The position numbers and the translations under genes were made by a program. A stretch of 56,925 nt of DNA, taken from the NCBI GenBank assembly GCA_002704825.1, contig PAIY01000221.1:1-56925 (forward strand). Direction: 5' to 3'. Under the pieces are notes generated by a model, which worked only from the letters and a program-made list of their open reading frames with translations, had not been told where the DNA came from and ran no database searches. Positions 26,891 through 34,927 of the stretch are shown here, piece after piece (the stretch's first letter is position 1; the number at the start of each line of letters is the position of its first letter). The stretch is from Phycisphaeraceae bacterium. GTDB lineage: Bacteria; Planctomycetota; Phycisphaerae; Phycisphaerales; Phycisphaeraceae.

Positions 26891-27973
26891 TTACTCGATG
26901 ATTAACTCCGCGTGCAGGGCGCCGACTTTGTCCAGTTCCTTGACGATGGCAATGCGATCCTTCGCTTCGACACGCAGTTGCTTTAACGCATTAAGCAGGT
27001 CCGCCAACTTCGTGCCACCACGACTTTCAGGGTCAATGGAGACCCAATTGCTTGTTTCAACCACAGGCACTTCTGGGGTCGGCTCGACGGGCGGGGTGAC
27101 CGTGGTGATGGTCAATCCCTGTGTCGAAATGACGACCGGTGAAATCTGCACGTTGGCACCAAAGACGATCGTGCCCGCCGCTTCGTTGATCTTCACGCGA
27201 GCGCCGGTCCCGATCAGTGGCGGGTCGATGTAGCTGGTGAGAATCTGAGATAAAAACGCCCCGGGATTGTTCTGATCCGCACGGGGAAGCTGAACGACGA
27301 TGTTTTTGGGGTCCACCGCACGGGCGATATCCGGGCCGTCATCGAGCGTGATCACGCCGTTGATGTGGCTGGCCAGGTTGCTGGCGGTCGGCCATGAGGC
27401 AATCTTGTCGTCAATCACAAAGGTGACCTGGCCGTAATCATCCATGTACTGGGCACGAATGTCCTGCACCATCTGGGCACCGTTCTTGATCACACCGGTG
27501 TTGGGCAGGTTGATGTTCTCAACGCTGATGGGGCCTTCTGCGTAAGCAAAAATATCCGAACCGGGCAGTGGTCCAGTCAACGGGATCAAAAACAGGCGGC
27601 CACCTTCAAGACTCTTGGCAGGACCGATGCTGCTCACATGCACGTCCAGACGATCGCCTTCACGGACACCATTGGCAGGCACGTTCACCGTCATGGCAAC
27701 CATCGCCACGTTCTTGGTGTTTCGCAAATCCGAAGCGGTCACGCCACCGACTGCGAGGTGTTCAATCACGCGAGCCAGAGACTGCATCGCCGGGGTGAAC
27801 TTGCCCCCGTCACCGGTACCGGGCAAGCCCATGACAAGGCCCATCCCCACGAGTTTGCTGCCTTCAGCACCCTTGATACGGACCAGATCCTGAACCTGCA
27901 CCGCGGAGGCACGTACAGCCAACCCTGCGATCAGGGCCAAGGCCAAAACGAGTTGTAATGCGGTTTTTTTCAT
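26891..27973 (-). CDS. flgI: flagellar P-ring protein FlgI
   Basis: A 360-residue periplasmic ring protein. A signal peptide (MKKTALQLVLALALIAGLAVRASA) precedes VQVQDLVRIKGAEGSKLVGMGLVMGLPGTGDGGKF, the conserved FlgI opening. The conserved region ATIVFGANVQISPVVISTQGLTITT is near the C terminus. FlgI surrounds the rod at the peptidoglycan. It starts 3 bases after flgH. Its presence with FlgH implies a Gram-negative style envelope with an outer membrane. Confidence 0.96.
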   Translation of the reverse strand: MKKTALQLVLALALIAGLAVRASAVQVQDLVRIKGAEGSKLVGMGLVMGLPGTGDGGKFTPAMQSLARVIEHLAVGGVTASDLRNTKNVAMVAMTVNVPANGVREGDRLDVHVSSIGPAKSLEGGRLFLIPLTGPLPGSDIFAYAEGPISVENINLPNTGVIKNGAQMVQDIRAQYMDDYGQVTFVIDDKIASWPTASNLASHINGVITLDDGPDIARAVDPKNIVVQLPRADQNNPGAFLSQILTSYIDPPLIGTGARVKINEAAGTIVFGANVQISPVVISTQGLTITTVTPPVEPTPEVPVVETSNWVSIDPESRGGTKLADLLNALKQLRVEAKDRIAIVKELDKVGALHAELIIE

Positions 27974-27976
27974 GGT

Positions 27977-28693
27977 TCAGAAGTTAAACAAGGTGTCCAG
28001 AATTTTGGTTAAAACGCCCTTTTCAGAGGCCTTCTTCATCTCACCAGCGGTCTGCTTCCGCAGATACAGGTCATAAATCTGCGTTGAAAGAATCGTGTTG
28101 TCCGAGGTGATATCTTCCTTGCGGCAAGTGCCGGTCAACACCAGCGTGACATCTTCCTTGCCATCAAGAATGCGTTTGCGGGCTTCAAGAATCAGCGTGC
28201 CGTTGGGCTTGATGTCGATGATCCGAGCCGTCAGACGCGTGGTGAACGAGTCGGTTCGCTTGTGTGAACCTTCACCGGAAAAATCACGGTCAAACTCAAG
28301 GCCAACCGTCGGGTTGTTGGTCGTCGGACTGGTGCGGGGACGCAATTCGAGCATGCTTGCGATGCTCGGGAAGCTGGTCACTTCGCCGTCAACCGACATG
28401 GACTTTTTGGTTTCCGTGGTCGAGGAAATATCGTTTTCAATCGACTCACGGATGATGATGGTCACCAGGTCATGCAAGGCATAGCCACGCGGTTCAGGCA
28501 GCGGTACGGCTGAGAAGCTGGCCTGGGCAATCGTCGGAGACAGACGGTCATAGCGGCCATCAGGTCCCTTGACCGGCTGGGGCATGACGGGCTTGGACTG
28601 CTGGGCATAAAGTGATGAACTCTGCGCCAGGGCAGATTCGTTCACACTCACCAGCAGTGTCATGCAGATTGTCAGACACAAAATCGTTTTCAT
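27977..28693 (-). CDS. flgH: flagellar L-ring protein FlgH
   Basis: A 238-residue outer-membrane ring protein. The FlgH core is clear: YALHDLVTIIIRESIENDISSTTETKK, then FSGEGSHKRTDSFTTRLTARIIDIKPNGTLILEARKRI...LTGTCRKEDITSDNTILSTQIYDLYL. FlgH is usually a lipoprotein, but here the signal peptide (MKTILCLTICMTLLVSVNESALAQ) ends in ALA with no lipobox cysteine near the cut site, so it may be an ordinary secreted protein. The start overlaps the flgA stop by 4 bases. Confidence 0.95.
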   Translation of the reverse strand: MKTILCLTICMTLLVSVNESALAQSSSLYAQQSKPVMPQPVKGPDGRYDRLSPTIAQASFSAVPLPEPRGYALHDLVTIIIRESIENDISSTTETKKSMSVDGEVTSFPSIASMLELRPRTSPTTNNPTVGLEFDRDFSGEGSHKRTDSFTTRLTARIIDIKPNGTLILEARKRILDGKEDVTLVLTGTCRKEDITSDNTILSTQIYDLYLRKQTAGEMKKASEKGVLTKILDTLFNF

Positions 28694-29760
28694 CGCTGTC
28701 CTCCTGCCAGACTCACCTGAGTCGAACCGTTTTCAAGCACAGCCTGACGCGGCCCCACCACACGAGCCATGAAGGCTTCGCGTGACCGCTGGTTCTGCAG
28801 CTCGACCAATTCACCTAACGCCGCATCGGACATCGCCCGTGCGGTGGTGCGGATGACCATACTGCCGACCAGGCAACGCACGGTGATCTGCTCACCGCGG
28901 TTAACCATGACAGGCAACTGCACATCGTCATCAAAAAGCACCTGGTTTTTACGGACATTTCGCGCTGCAACGTGTCCCACCACATCACGCAGCTTGCGAA
29001 CCGGTGTCCGTTCACTGTCAATTAAAACTTCCTGAACCTGCACATCTGCCGGGCCAAAACTCTGGCCGCGACGCACGTTTTCGACCACCACCGCAGCCAG
29101 CGTCTTCTGGGCAACGTGAGCGGTCACACGCAATTCACCAGCCATTGCATTGCCACGCCAGCGACGGATGATCATCGGGATCTGTCCGAGTTTGGCCGTG
29201 CCGATGACTTCGATTTCAAAACGATCGGTCAACGCTGCCTGGGCCAGTTCCGCTTCATCAGCCTTGGAATACTTGATGACCAGTTCCTGATCCGAGAGGC
29301 CGGTGTGGTTGAGCAGGAAGCGATGGACATGTTCATTGATGGTGATGGCATCGGTGACCTGAATAAGCTGCTGTGGGTTGGTGACCACTGCGGTTGCTGG
29401 TGCCTGCTTGGCTACCTGAGCCGAAGCGATACTGACCTGACATTGCGTTGCACCACTGAGATTAAATCGCCCCCAGTTCACACCCATGTTGCTCAGGTGA
29501 TCACGCACGGTGTCCAGGCTGATGCGAGCATCGGTCTGATTTTCACGCAGTTGTATGACAATCGAACCACCGAGTTTTTCAGCGGTATCACCCGTGAGCC
29601 AGGCAATCTCACGCAGTTGCACGAGGTTGTCATCGCTGCTGGCAACAGACTTAAGCTGCACACGATCCAAGGCAGAAACCTGCGTGCAGACAACCAGCAC
29701 CAACATCGCAATGGCAGCGAAGCTATGGTTGATCGTGTTGTTGTCTGCGTTGCGTGTCAT
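28690..29760 (-). CDS. flgA: flagellar P-ring assembly chaperone FlgA
   Basis: A 356-residue periplasmic protein. A signal sequence (FAAIAMLVLVVCTQVSA) is followed by a large N-terminal region. The C-terminal SAF-type domain carries VVVENVRRGQSFGPADVQVQEVL...LRDVVGHVAARNVRKNQVLFDDDV and ends with GQAVLENGS-like sequence (PRQAVLENGSTQVSL), all typical of FlgA. It is longer than the E. coli protein. ATG 29760 is chosen for an AAGG site 9 bases upstream; a TTG at 29790 is the alternative. Confidence 0.92.
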   Translation of the reverse strand: MTRNADNNTINHSFAAIAMLVLVVCTQVSALDRVQLKSVASSDDNLVQLREIAWLTGDTAEKLGGSIVIQLRENQTDARISLDTVRDHLSNMGVNWGRFNLSGATQCQVSIASAQVAKQAPATAVVTNPQQLIQVTDAITINEHVHRFLLNHTGLSDQELVIKYSKADEAELAQAALTDRFEIEVIGTAKLGQIPMIIRRWRGNAMAGELRVTAHVAQKTLAAVVVENVRRGQSFGPADVQVQEVLIDSERTPVRKLRDVVGHVAARNVRKNQVLFDDDVQLPVMVNRGEQITVRCLVGSMVIRTTARAMSDAALGELVELQNQRSREAFMARVVGPRQAVLENGSTQVSLAGGQR

Positions 29761-29814
29761 GGTTTGATGCCTTGTTTTCAGTACTTTCAATTACCTGTTA
29801 CGACTTCCGGGGGC

Positions 29815-30621
29815 TTAGAATCTTCTCAAGTTGCTGACCACTTCAAGGGTGGAGTCAGCCGCCTGGATGGTCTGTGAGTTCATTTCAAAAGCGCGCTGTG
29901 CCTTGATCAGTTCGACGAGTTCAGTAACCGGGTCGACGTTGGAAGCTTCGAGCGTACTCTGGATTAGCGAACCAAAATTATCAGTATTGGGATTGCCCAC
30001 CGTGGGCGGGCCGGAAGCGTCGGATTCGAGATACAGATTCCCACCGATCTGTTTGAGACCATGGGGATTAATGAAGTTGGCGACTTCAAATTGCCCGACT
30101 TCCTGAAGCTCGGCTTCACCGGGGATGGTGACATACACTCTACCGTCGTCACTGATGGTCACGTCTTCAGCATCCGCGGGAATGTTGATGTTCGGCTCAA
30201 GGCGTGGGCCGTTGGAGTTACCCAGGACCAGGTCACCTTCGGAGTTGATGAAGAAGTTGCCGCTACGGGTGTAGGCCGTGGTTTCTTCACCACGGGTGAT
30301 ATTGACCTGGAAGAAACCGTTGCCGTTGATCATGACATCAAGGGGGCGATCGGTCTGCTGCGGGCTACCAGTTTTAAAGTCGAGTTGCGTGTTGCTCACA
30401 CGGGTACCCAGACCGACATACAGGCCAGCGGGGCGCTGATCACCGTTTTCGTTTTCGACACCCGGCTGCATCTTTTCTTCGTAGAGCAGGTCTTCGAAGT
30501 TGGCGCGGGATGCCTTGAAACCAGCATTATTCGAGTTCGCCAGATTATTGGCGATCACGTCAATGCTCGTTGACAGAGCCGAGAGGCCCGAGGATGCTGA
30601 ATGGAGTGCGGCGATGGCCAT
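29815..30621 (-). CDS. flgG: distal rod protein FlgG
   Basis: A 268-residue rod protein. The N-terminal motif MAIAALHSASSGLSALSTSIDVIANNLANSNNAGFKASRANFEDLLYE and the C-terminal ASNVDPVTELVELIKAQRAFEMNSQTIQAADSTLEVVSNLRRF are classic FlgG. The central region contains RSGNFFINSEGDLV. AGAGGA lies 8 bases upstream of ATG 30621. It follows flgF after 19 bases. Confidence 0.97.
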   Translation of the reverse strand: MAIAALHSASSGLSALSTSIDVIANNLANSNNAGFKASRANFEDLLYEEKMQPGVENENGDQRPAGLYVGLGTRVSNTQLDFKTGSPQQTDRPLDVMINGNGFFQVNITRGEETTAYTRSGNFFINSEGDLVLGNSNGPRLEPNINIPADAEDVTISDDGRVYVTIPGEAELQEVGQFEVANFINPHGLKQIGGNLYLESDASGPPTVGNPNTDNFGSLIQSTLEASNVDPVTELVELIKAQRAFEMNSQTIQAADSTLEVVSNLRRF

Positions 30622-30640
30622 GGTCAAAATCCTCTATCGA

Positions 30641-31423
30641 TTAAACGCGACCCAGTGTGTTCACTGCACGGTCGATGAGTTGGTCCTGGTACTTAATCAT
30701 GTTGGCGTTGCCGTTGGCAGTCTTGGTCGCTTCGGTAAGCTGCATCAACGTCTTGATCGGATCGACGGATGACTGCTCGGTGAAGCCCTGCAAAATGGCA
30801 ACACGGTCTGGCAACTGACGAAAATCTTCAATGTCCGAAGGCATGGCAAAAAGGTTCTGGCCACGCTTGGTCAACTTGTTGGCATCCTGCACACCGGTGA
30901 CCTGCAGGCGGCCGACTTCTTCACCGTTGACGAGAATCAAACCGTCATTCTGCACCACCACATCACCGTCAGCCGGGAGTTGAATGGGCTCATCGCCAAC
31001 GCCCAAAACCTTGTGCCCGCCGGTGATCGTTGCCAGAAAACCCTGTGAATCACGGGTAAATCGGCCGTCACGGGTGAGTTCGACATTCATATTGCCCTGC
31101 TTGTCAGGCACCTGAACGGCAAAGTAGGTCTGCTCGGCATCGAGCGCCAGGTCAAACGGGTTGTCGGTTTGCTTGAACTGGGCACGGTCGTGAGCTGTCC
31201 ATTGGGTCCCAGCAAGCACACCGCCACCGAGTCGATCGAGCATGTCCTTGGAAACCATGTAACCAAGATCATCCTCGATGGACTCGGGATCGCGCTGCTT
31301 GATGCTGGGGACATCAACCTTAAAACCAACGGTCTGAGCGTTGGCTAGGTTGTTAGCAAAGACATCCTGACGATAGGTGTTGGACAGAACGCCTGATGCT
31401 GAAAGGTACAAACCATAATTCAT
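30641..31423 (-). CDS. flgF: proximal rod protein FlgF
   Basis: A 260-residue rod protein related to FlgG. It starts MNYGLYLSASGVLSNTYRQDVFANNLANAQTVGFK and ends EQSSVDPIKTLMQLTEATKTANGNANMIKYQDQLIDRAVNTLGRV, the expected rod-family terminal helices. The middle contains LTRDGRFTRDSQGFL. Its start overlaps the stop of the small upstream gene by 4 bases, so the two are probably co-translated. flgG follows. Confidence 0.94.
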   Translation of the reverse strand: MNYGLYLSASGVLSNTYRQDVFANNLANAQTVGFKVDVPSIKQRDPESIEDDLGYMVSKDMLDRLGGGVLAGTQWTAHDRAQFKQTDNPFDLALDAEQTYFAVQVPDKQGNMNVELTRDGRFTRDSQGFLATITGGHKVLGVGDEPIQLPADGDVVVQNDGLILVNGEEVGRLQVTGVQDANKLTKRGQNLFAMPSDIEDFRQLPDRVAILQGFTEQSSVDPIKTLMQLTEATKTANGNANMIKYQDQLIDRAVNTLGRV

Positions 31424-31677
31424 GATTGTTCCTCCTCGATCATCTTGCGAAGTTCGCTGGCCTGATCGTCCTTCTGATACTTGTGAATCGGATACGTTTT
31501 GGCCGGCTGAGAATCGTGATCGGTACCAACCAGACGAAGCAAGGGTGCAGCCTGACTTTCACGGTAGGACTGCTCAAAGAAATGAGCGGTCACCGCCAGG
31601 CGAGCCATGCGCAGGATGCCCTGTCCGATTTGCGGATCGTCGGCTTGCTGCATCAAATCAATCAGGCGTTTGGTCAC
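31420..31677 (-). CDS. small unknown protein heading the flagellar operon
   Basis: An 85-residue soluble, highly charged protein (MTKRLIDLMQQADDPQIGQGILRMARLAV...), probably helical, ending RKMIEEEQS. I recognise no family. It begins with a GTG at 31677 preceded by GAGGAG at good spacing, and its stop overlaps the flgF start by 4 bases. It is thus the first gene of the flagellar cluster and is likely translated with it. A flagellar regulator or chaperone is possible from position only. Confidence 0.7.
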   Translation of the reverse strand: MTKRLIDLMQQADDPQIGQGILRMARLAVTAHFFEQSYRESQAAPLLRLVGTDHDSQPAKTYPIHKYQKDDQASELRKMIEEEQS

Positions 31678-31749
31678 GGATCACTCCTCAAAAAAAGTCA
31701 ATTCGGGCGCAGTGGCGTCCAATGAACCTATGGCAAGTGCTGTACCAAA

Positions 31750-31780
31750 CGCCAAAACAGCTCGCCAAAATTCGCCCAAA
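31750..31780. promoter_or_regulatory. triple CGCC(C)AAA direct repeats upstream of the flagellar cluster
   Basis: CGCCAAAA at 31750 and 31763 and CGCCCAAA at 31773 lie 70-110 bases before the first gene of the cluster. Closely spaced same-direction copies suggest an activator or repressor site. I could not find a convincing sigma-28 or sigma-54 promoter nearby. Confidence 0.3.
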
Positions 31781-32010
31781 AATCGTTTAGACCCTATAAA
31801 AACAGGCACTTACAAGCCCATGAGAGATGCCCTAACCGACTTTGCGCACCCCCTGCTCATTTCTGCGCTTCGGCTGAAGTTGCGCAAGACATACACCAAA
31901 AGCGCAAAGGATGCGCCCATCGACAGGATGACTCAGGGGGCCATACCACGGCGAACATGGAACTGCGCTCAAGGATTTTTTTTCACAGGGAGATGGGATG
32001 TCGATGATGA

Positions 32011-32120
32011 CAAGAGCCGCGCACGAAGTAAGCGGTTACGCCAATCACATCTCAAATCGAGAGGGATGACGCCCATGGCATAACAACCAAGGCATCCGCT
32101 TACTGCGTGCGCGGCTCTTG
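32011..32120. repeat. long inverted repeat AAGAGCCGCGCACG
   Basis: The left arm starts CAAGAGCCGCGCACG at 32011 and continues AAGTAAGCGG. The right arm is ...CCGCTTACTG then CGTGCGCGGCTCTTG ending at 32120. The outer 15 bases match perfectly and the next ten after one mismatch. It fills part of the gap between the flagellar cluster and the peptidase; the remainder of 31790-32010 shows no gene. Confidence 0.8.
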
Positions 32121-32156
32121 GAGATGATGTAGATTGCAAACGGTGAGATCACCAGA

Positions 32157-33263
32157 TCACAACACGCGTTTGCGCTTGGCAAAGAGGTCTTCAAGAACCG
32201 GCTTGAGGCCCGGAGACTTCTGAGCATTGTTCAGTTGTTTGCCAACTTCCACAAGCAATTCAACCAATCCGTCAAAGTCAGCAACGCTGATGAACTCCGG
32301 CTTGATGGTCTGGGTATCTTCGTTCATGTTGTGATAATTGCCCAGTGGCAGACACAGGCAGGTACTGACAAAACCATAGGAACCGAAGGCAGAGGCTTCA
32401 CAGGTACCACCGGGCATGAGTTTGCGTTGCCACCTGTAATCCGGGGCTTGCTTCTCCATCTGGCGAGCGATCTTGCTGATGCGATAGGTCAGATCGGGAT
32501 CAAACGTACTGGTGAAATCGCCGACGCGAACGATGGGCCCGGCGCCAATGGGTGAATCAGCAAAGCTCTTGGAGGTTTCCAAGCACACCAAACGTGCTTT
32601 TTTCTCGATGGTTTTGGCTTTACACGCTGCGATCGCACCGATGAATGCCATCTCTTCAGCCCGGGTAAACAGCAGGCGGACATCTTCCTTGCATCGTGAC
32701 AAGGAATCGAACGCAGCCATCGCTGCTGCCAGTCCGCCCAGGTCATCGACAGCCAGGGCATGGAGCATGCCTTTGGTGATCTTTGCTTTGGGAAGTGCCC
32801 AGGTGAGAATATCGCCGACCTGCGCGTTGACTTTGCGCTTAAATTCGATGCGAGCGAGTTTATAGTCTGCAAAATCCGTGTGTTTGTCCGGATCTTCGAG
32901 CATCTTGACGCATTTACCTTTGACCGGCTTATCCTCACCGTGATACAGGTTCACCGGCGTGCCATTGAAGTACTCGGGCTTGACTCCGCCACGGAACTCG
33001 GCGATGAGGGTTTTGTCATCCATGACTTCATGCACGACAAATGCAGGATGATCCATATGCGCGGTGATATAGATTGGTGAGTTGGTCACTTTGACGTTTT
33101 TGCGACGGAGTACGAGATTGCCATACTTGTCGGACTTCATGACCACGTTGCTTTTGGACTTCACATAGTCGGTAATCCATTTGATGACGCGGTCTTCCTT
33201 GCCGGTCGCGGTCGGGGTGTTGGTCAATTCGACAAGCCATTGGTGGTATGGATTTGGGGACAT
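32157..33263 (-). CDS. M42-like metalloaminopeptidase
   Basis: A 368-residue cytoplasmic enzyme of the co-catalytic zinc peptidase clan MH. Metal and active-site motifs are seen in order: TAHMDHPAF near residue 67, DDLGGLAAAMAAF near 170, the catalytic pair TRAEEMAFIGA near 200, LVCLETSKS, and LPLGNYHNMNE near the end, where the last His would bind zinc. The insertion domain between the first two motifs suits M42 (glutamyl aminopeptidase/endoglucanase M). Substrate specificity cannot be inferred. It is divergent from an ABC ATPase, and the shared region holds a perfect 20-base palindrome. Confidence 0.85.
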   Translation of the reverse strand: MSPNPYHQWLVELTNTPTATGKEDRVIKWITDYVKSKSNVVMKSDKYGNLVLRRKNVKVTNSPIYITAHMDHPAFVVHEVMDDKTLIAEFRGGVKPEYFNGTPVNLYHGEDKPVKGKCVKMLEDPDKHTDFADYKLARIEFKRKVNAQVGDILTWALPKAKITKGMLHALAVDDLGGLAAAMAAFDSLSRCKEDVRLLFTRAEEMAFIGAIAACKAKTIEKKARLVCLETSKSFADSPIGAGPIVRVGDFTSTFDPDLTYRISKIARQMEKQAPDYRWQRKLMPGGTCEASAFGSYGFVSTCLCLPLGNYHNMNEDTQTIKPEFISVADFDGLVELLVEVGKQLNNAQKSPGLKPVLEDLFAKRKRVL

Positions 33264-33295
33264 GTGCTTCCTCGTCTCGCTTGAAGATCAAATTG

Positions 33296-33315
33296 ATGTA
33301 TCTATATAGATACAT
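33296..33315. promoter_or_regulatory. perfect 20-base palindrome between divergent genes
   Basis: ATGTATCTATATAGATACAT is exactly self-complementary. It sits 33 bases upstream of the peptidase start and 69 bases upstream of the ABC ATPase start. This is a typical layout for a dimeric repressor operator controlling one or both genes. No regulator gene lies alongside. Confidence 0.5.
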
Positions 33316-33383
33316 GGATCGCTGACAGATGTTGATGATAGCCGGTTGTGCTAAAGTGTTCATCTGTTGAAAGGCTTTTGAAG

Positions 33384-34211
33384 ATGCGTGACGCAGTTGT
33401 TTTTGAGAATGTCAGCTTAACCCGCAACGGCACGCCGATCCTGCGCGATGTGAGTTTCACTTTGGCCAAAGGCACCTGCTCGGCGATTCTCGGGCCAAAC
33501 GGGTCGGGCAAAACCACCATCACCCGCGCCATCGCAGGCACCATGTTCCCGTCTGCCGGCAAAGCCACCATCATGGGACACACGCTCGGCCAATGCAGCA
33601 TCATCGAAATGCGCAAACGCATCGGCATCGTCAATCCCTCCACCGACTCCACAGAGTATCACAGTTCCGGTGCGGTCGTTGATTCGGATCTCACCGCCAT
33701 TGATGCCGTCTGCACCGGGTACTTTGGCACGATTGGTCTCTACGACACCCCCACCGTTGACCAGCGTGATCATGCAGCACACATGCTCCAAAGTGTCGGA
33801 CTGGGGCATCGTATTGATCACCGTTTGAACCTGTTATCCACCGGTGAAAAACGTCGCTGCCTCATCGCAAGAGCCATGGCCGTCAAACCCGATCTGCTGA
33901 TTCTCGATGAACCCACTGCCGGTATGGACGTGGCTGGACGCGAACAGGTCATCGCAGTCATTCAGCAAATCCTGCTTAAACCCGATGCGCCGACGGTGCT
34001 GTTCATTACGCACCATGTCGAGGAACTGCCCCCCACCACATCTCAGGTGATCCTGCTGCGTGATGGGCAGATCACCGCAGATGGTAAACCCGACGATGTG
34101 ATCACCCCCGAGTCCTTAACCGAAGTCTACGGCTGCAAGGTTTTCGTCCGCAAAATCCACGGCCGATTCTGGCTTGAAGTTCTGCCTGAGGCGTGGTTGG
34201 ATTTGATTTGA
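33384..34211 (+). CDS. ABC transporter ATP-binding protein, stand-alone
   Basis: A 275-residue nucleotide-binding subunit. Walker A GPNGSGKTT is at about 37-45, the signature LSTGEKRRCLIARAM near 151, Walker B LLILDEPTAGMD near 171, and the switch His in ITHHVEEL near 210. It resembles the YlmA/iron-complex group of ATPases. No permease or binding-protein gene is adjacent, so the transporter partners must lie elsewhere or it acts without one. ATG 33384 (MRDAVVFENV) is preferred because it opens the domain normally; the frame is open to 33348. Confidence 0.88.
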   Translation: MRDAVVFENVSLTRNGTPILRDVSFTLAKGTCSAILGPNGSGKTTITRAIAGTMFPSAGKATIMGHTLGQCSIIEMRKRIGIVNPSTDSTEYHSSGAVVDSDLTAIDAVCTGYFGTIGLYDTPTVDQRDHAAHMLQSVGLGHRIDHRLNLLSTGEKRRCLIARAMAVKPDLLILDEPTAGMDVAGREQVIAVIQQILLKPDAPTVLFITHHVEELPPTTSQVILLRDGQITADGKPDDVITPESLTEVYGCKVFVRKIHGRFWLEVLPEAWLDLI

Positions 34212-34226
34212 AACATGGATCACAAC

Positions 34227-34256
34227 GCATCAGCAGTGATGCGGCTAGATGGTTGT
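34227..34256. repeat. GCATC...GATGCGGCTARATG palindrome, copy 1
   Basis: GCATCA and TGATGC around GCAG, followed by GGCTAGATGG. A matching GATGCGGCTAAATG tail occurs at 37558-37571, and a related hairpin at 35546-35562. It lies just after the ABC gene without a T run. Confidence 0.5.
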
Positions 34257-34302
34257 AATGGGGCTGATCTTCGACCCATTTCTATCCTTTTTTCATATCC
34301 GC

Positions 34303-34308
34303 TATAAT
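34303..34308 (+). promoter_or_regulatory. -10 box of purE, leaderless arrangement
   Basis: TATAAT exactly matches the sigma-70 -10 consensus and ends 7 bases before the purE ATG, so the transcript would begin at about the start codon. The -35 region is weak. Confidence 0.45.
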
Positions 34309-34315
34309 TCCGGCC

Positions 34316-34810
34316 ATGAGCGAAAACAAACCCCTCGTCGGAATCGTGATGGGTAGCGCGTCGGACGCACCGACCATGCGTAAGGCTGCTGCCATCCTGG
34401 AAGAGTTCGGTATCCCTTATGAAATGAAGGTCTGCTCGGCACATCGCACGCCGGCTCGCGCCCATGAGTTTGGCTCCACCGCCAAAGAGCGTGGCCTCAA
34501 GTGCATCATCGCAGCGGCGGGGATGGCAGCCCACCTGGCGGGTGTCATGGGTTCGCTGACCAGCCTGCCGATCCTGGGTGTCCCCATGGACGGCAAAGTC
34601 ATGGGCGGGCTTGATGCCCTGCTTTCCACGGTGCAGATGCCCAAGGGTATTCCGGTGGCCACGTTTGCGGTGGGTTCACATGGTGCGGTCAATGCTGCGT
34701 TATTTGCCGTGTCGATCTTGGCAACAGCCGACCCGGAGATGGCCAAGAAGCTCGATGACTATCGTGCTGCCCAGACGGCCGCGATCCCCGAAGAAGTACC
34801 TGCTGAGTAA
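34316..34810 (+). CDS. purE: N5-carboxyaminoimidazole ribonucleotide mutase
   Basis: A 164-residue class I PurE, which converts N5-CAIR to CAIR in purine synthesis. The signature GIVMGSASDAPTM (residues 9-21) and CSAHRTPARAHEF (about 40-52) form the active site, followed by IAAAGMAAHLAGV and GVPMD...GLDALLSTVQMPKGIPVATFAVG. Length is normal. No purK is adjacent. It has no ribosome binding site; a consensus -10 box sits 7 bases before the ATG. It ends with a strong terminator. Confidence 0.97.
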   Translation: MSENKPLVGIVMGSASDAPTMRKAAAILEEFGIPYEMKVCSAHRTPARAHEFGSTAKERGLKCIIAAAGMAAHLAGVMGSLTSLPILGVPMDGKVMGGLDALLSTVQMPKGIPVATFAVGSHGAVNAALFAVSILATADPEMAKKLDDYRAAQTAAIPEEVPAE

Positions 34811-34844
34811 CGATTGAATTTGAACCTTTGAATGAAACACATAG

Positions 34845-34868
34845 CCCGGTCATCTTGGCCGGGTTTTT
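34845..34868 (+). terminator. Rho-independent terminator of purE
   Basis: CCCGGTC and GGCCGGG form a stem with a five-base loop, followed by seven T. Confidence 0.85.
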
Positions 34869-34900
34869 TTATGGGTATTTTCAAAACAAGAACAAAGCAA

Positions 34901-34919
34901 CCGAGTCAAGATGACTCGG
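34901..34919. repeat. CCGAG...CTCGG short palindrome, copy 2
   Basis: Perfect arms CCGAGTCA and TGACTCGG around AGA, preceded by AGCAA; related to the copy at 16480-16498. It lies at the 3' end of the DUF1802 gene. Confidence 0.55.
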
Positions 34920-34927
34920 CTATGTGA

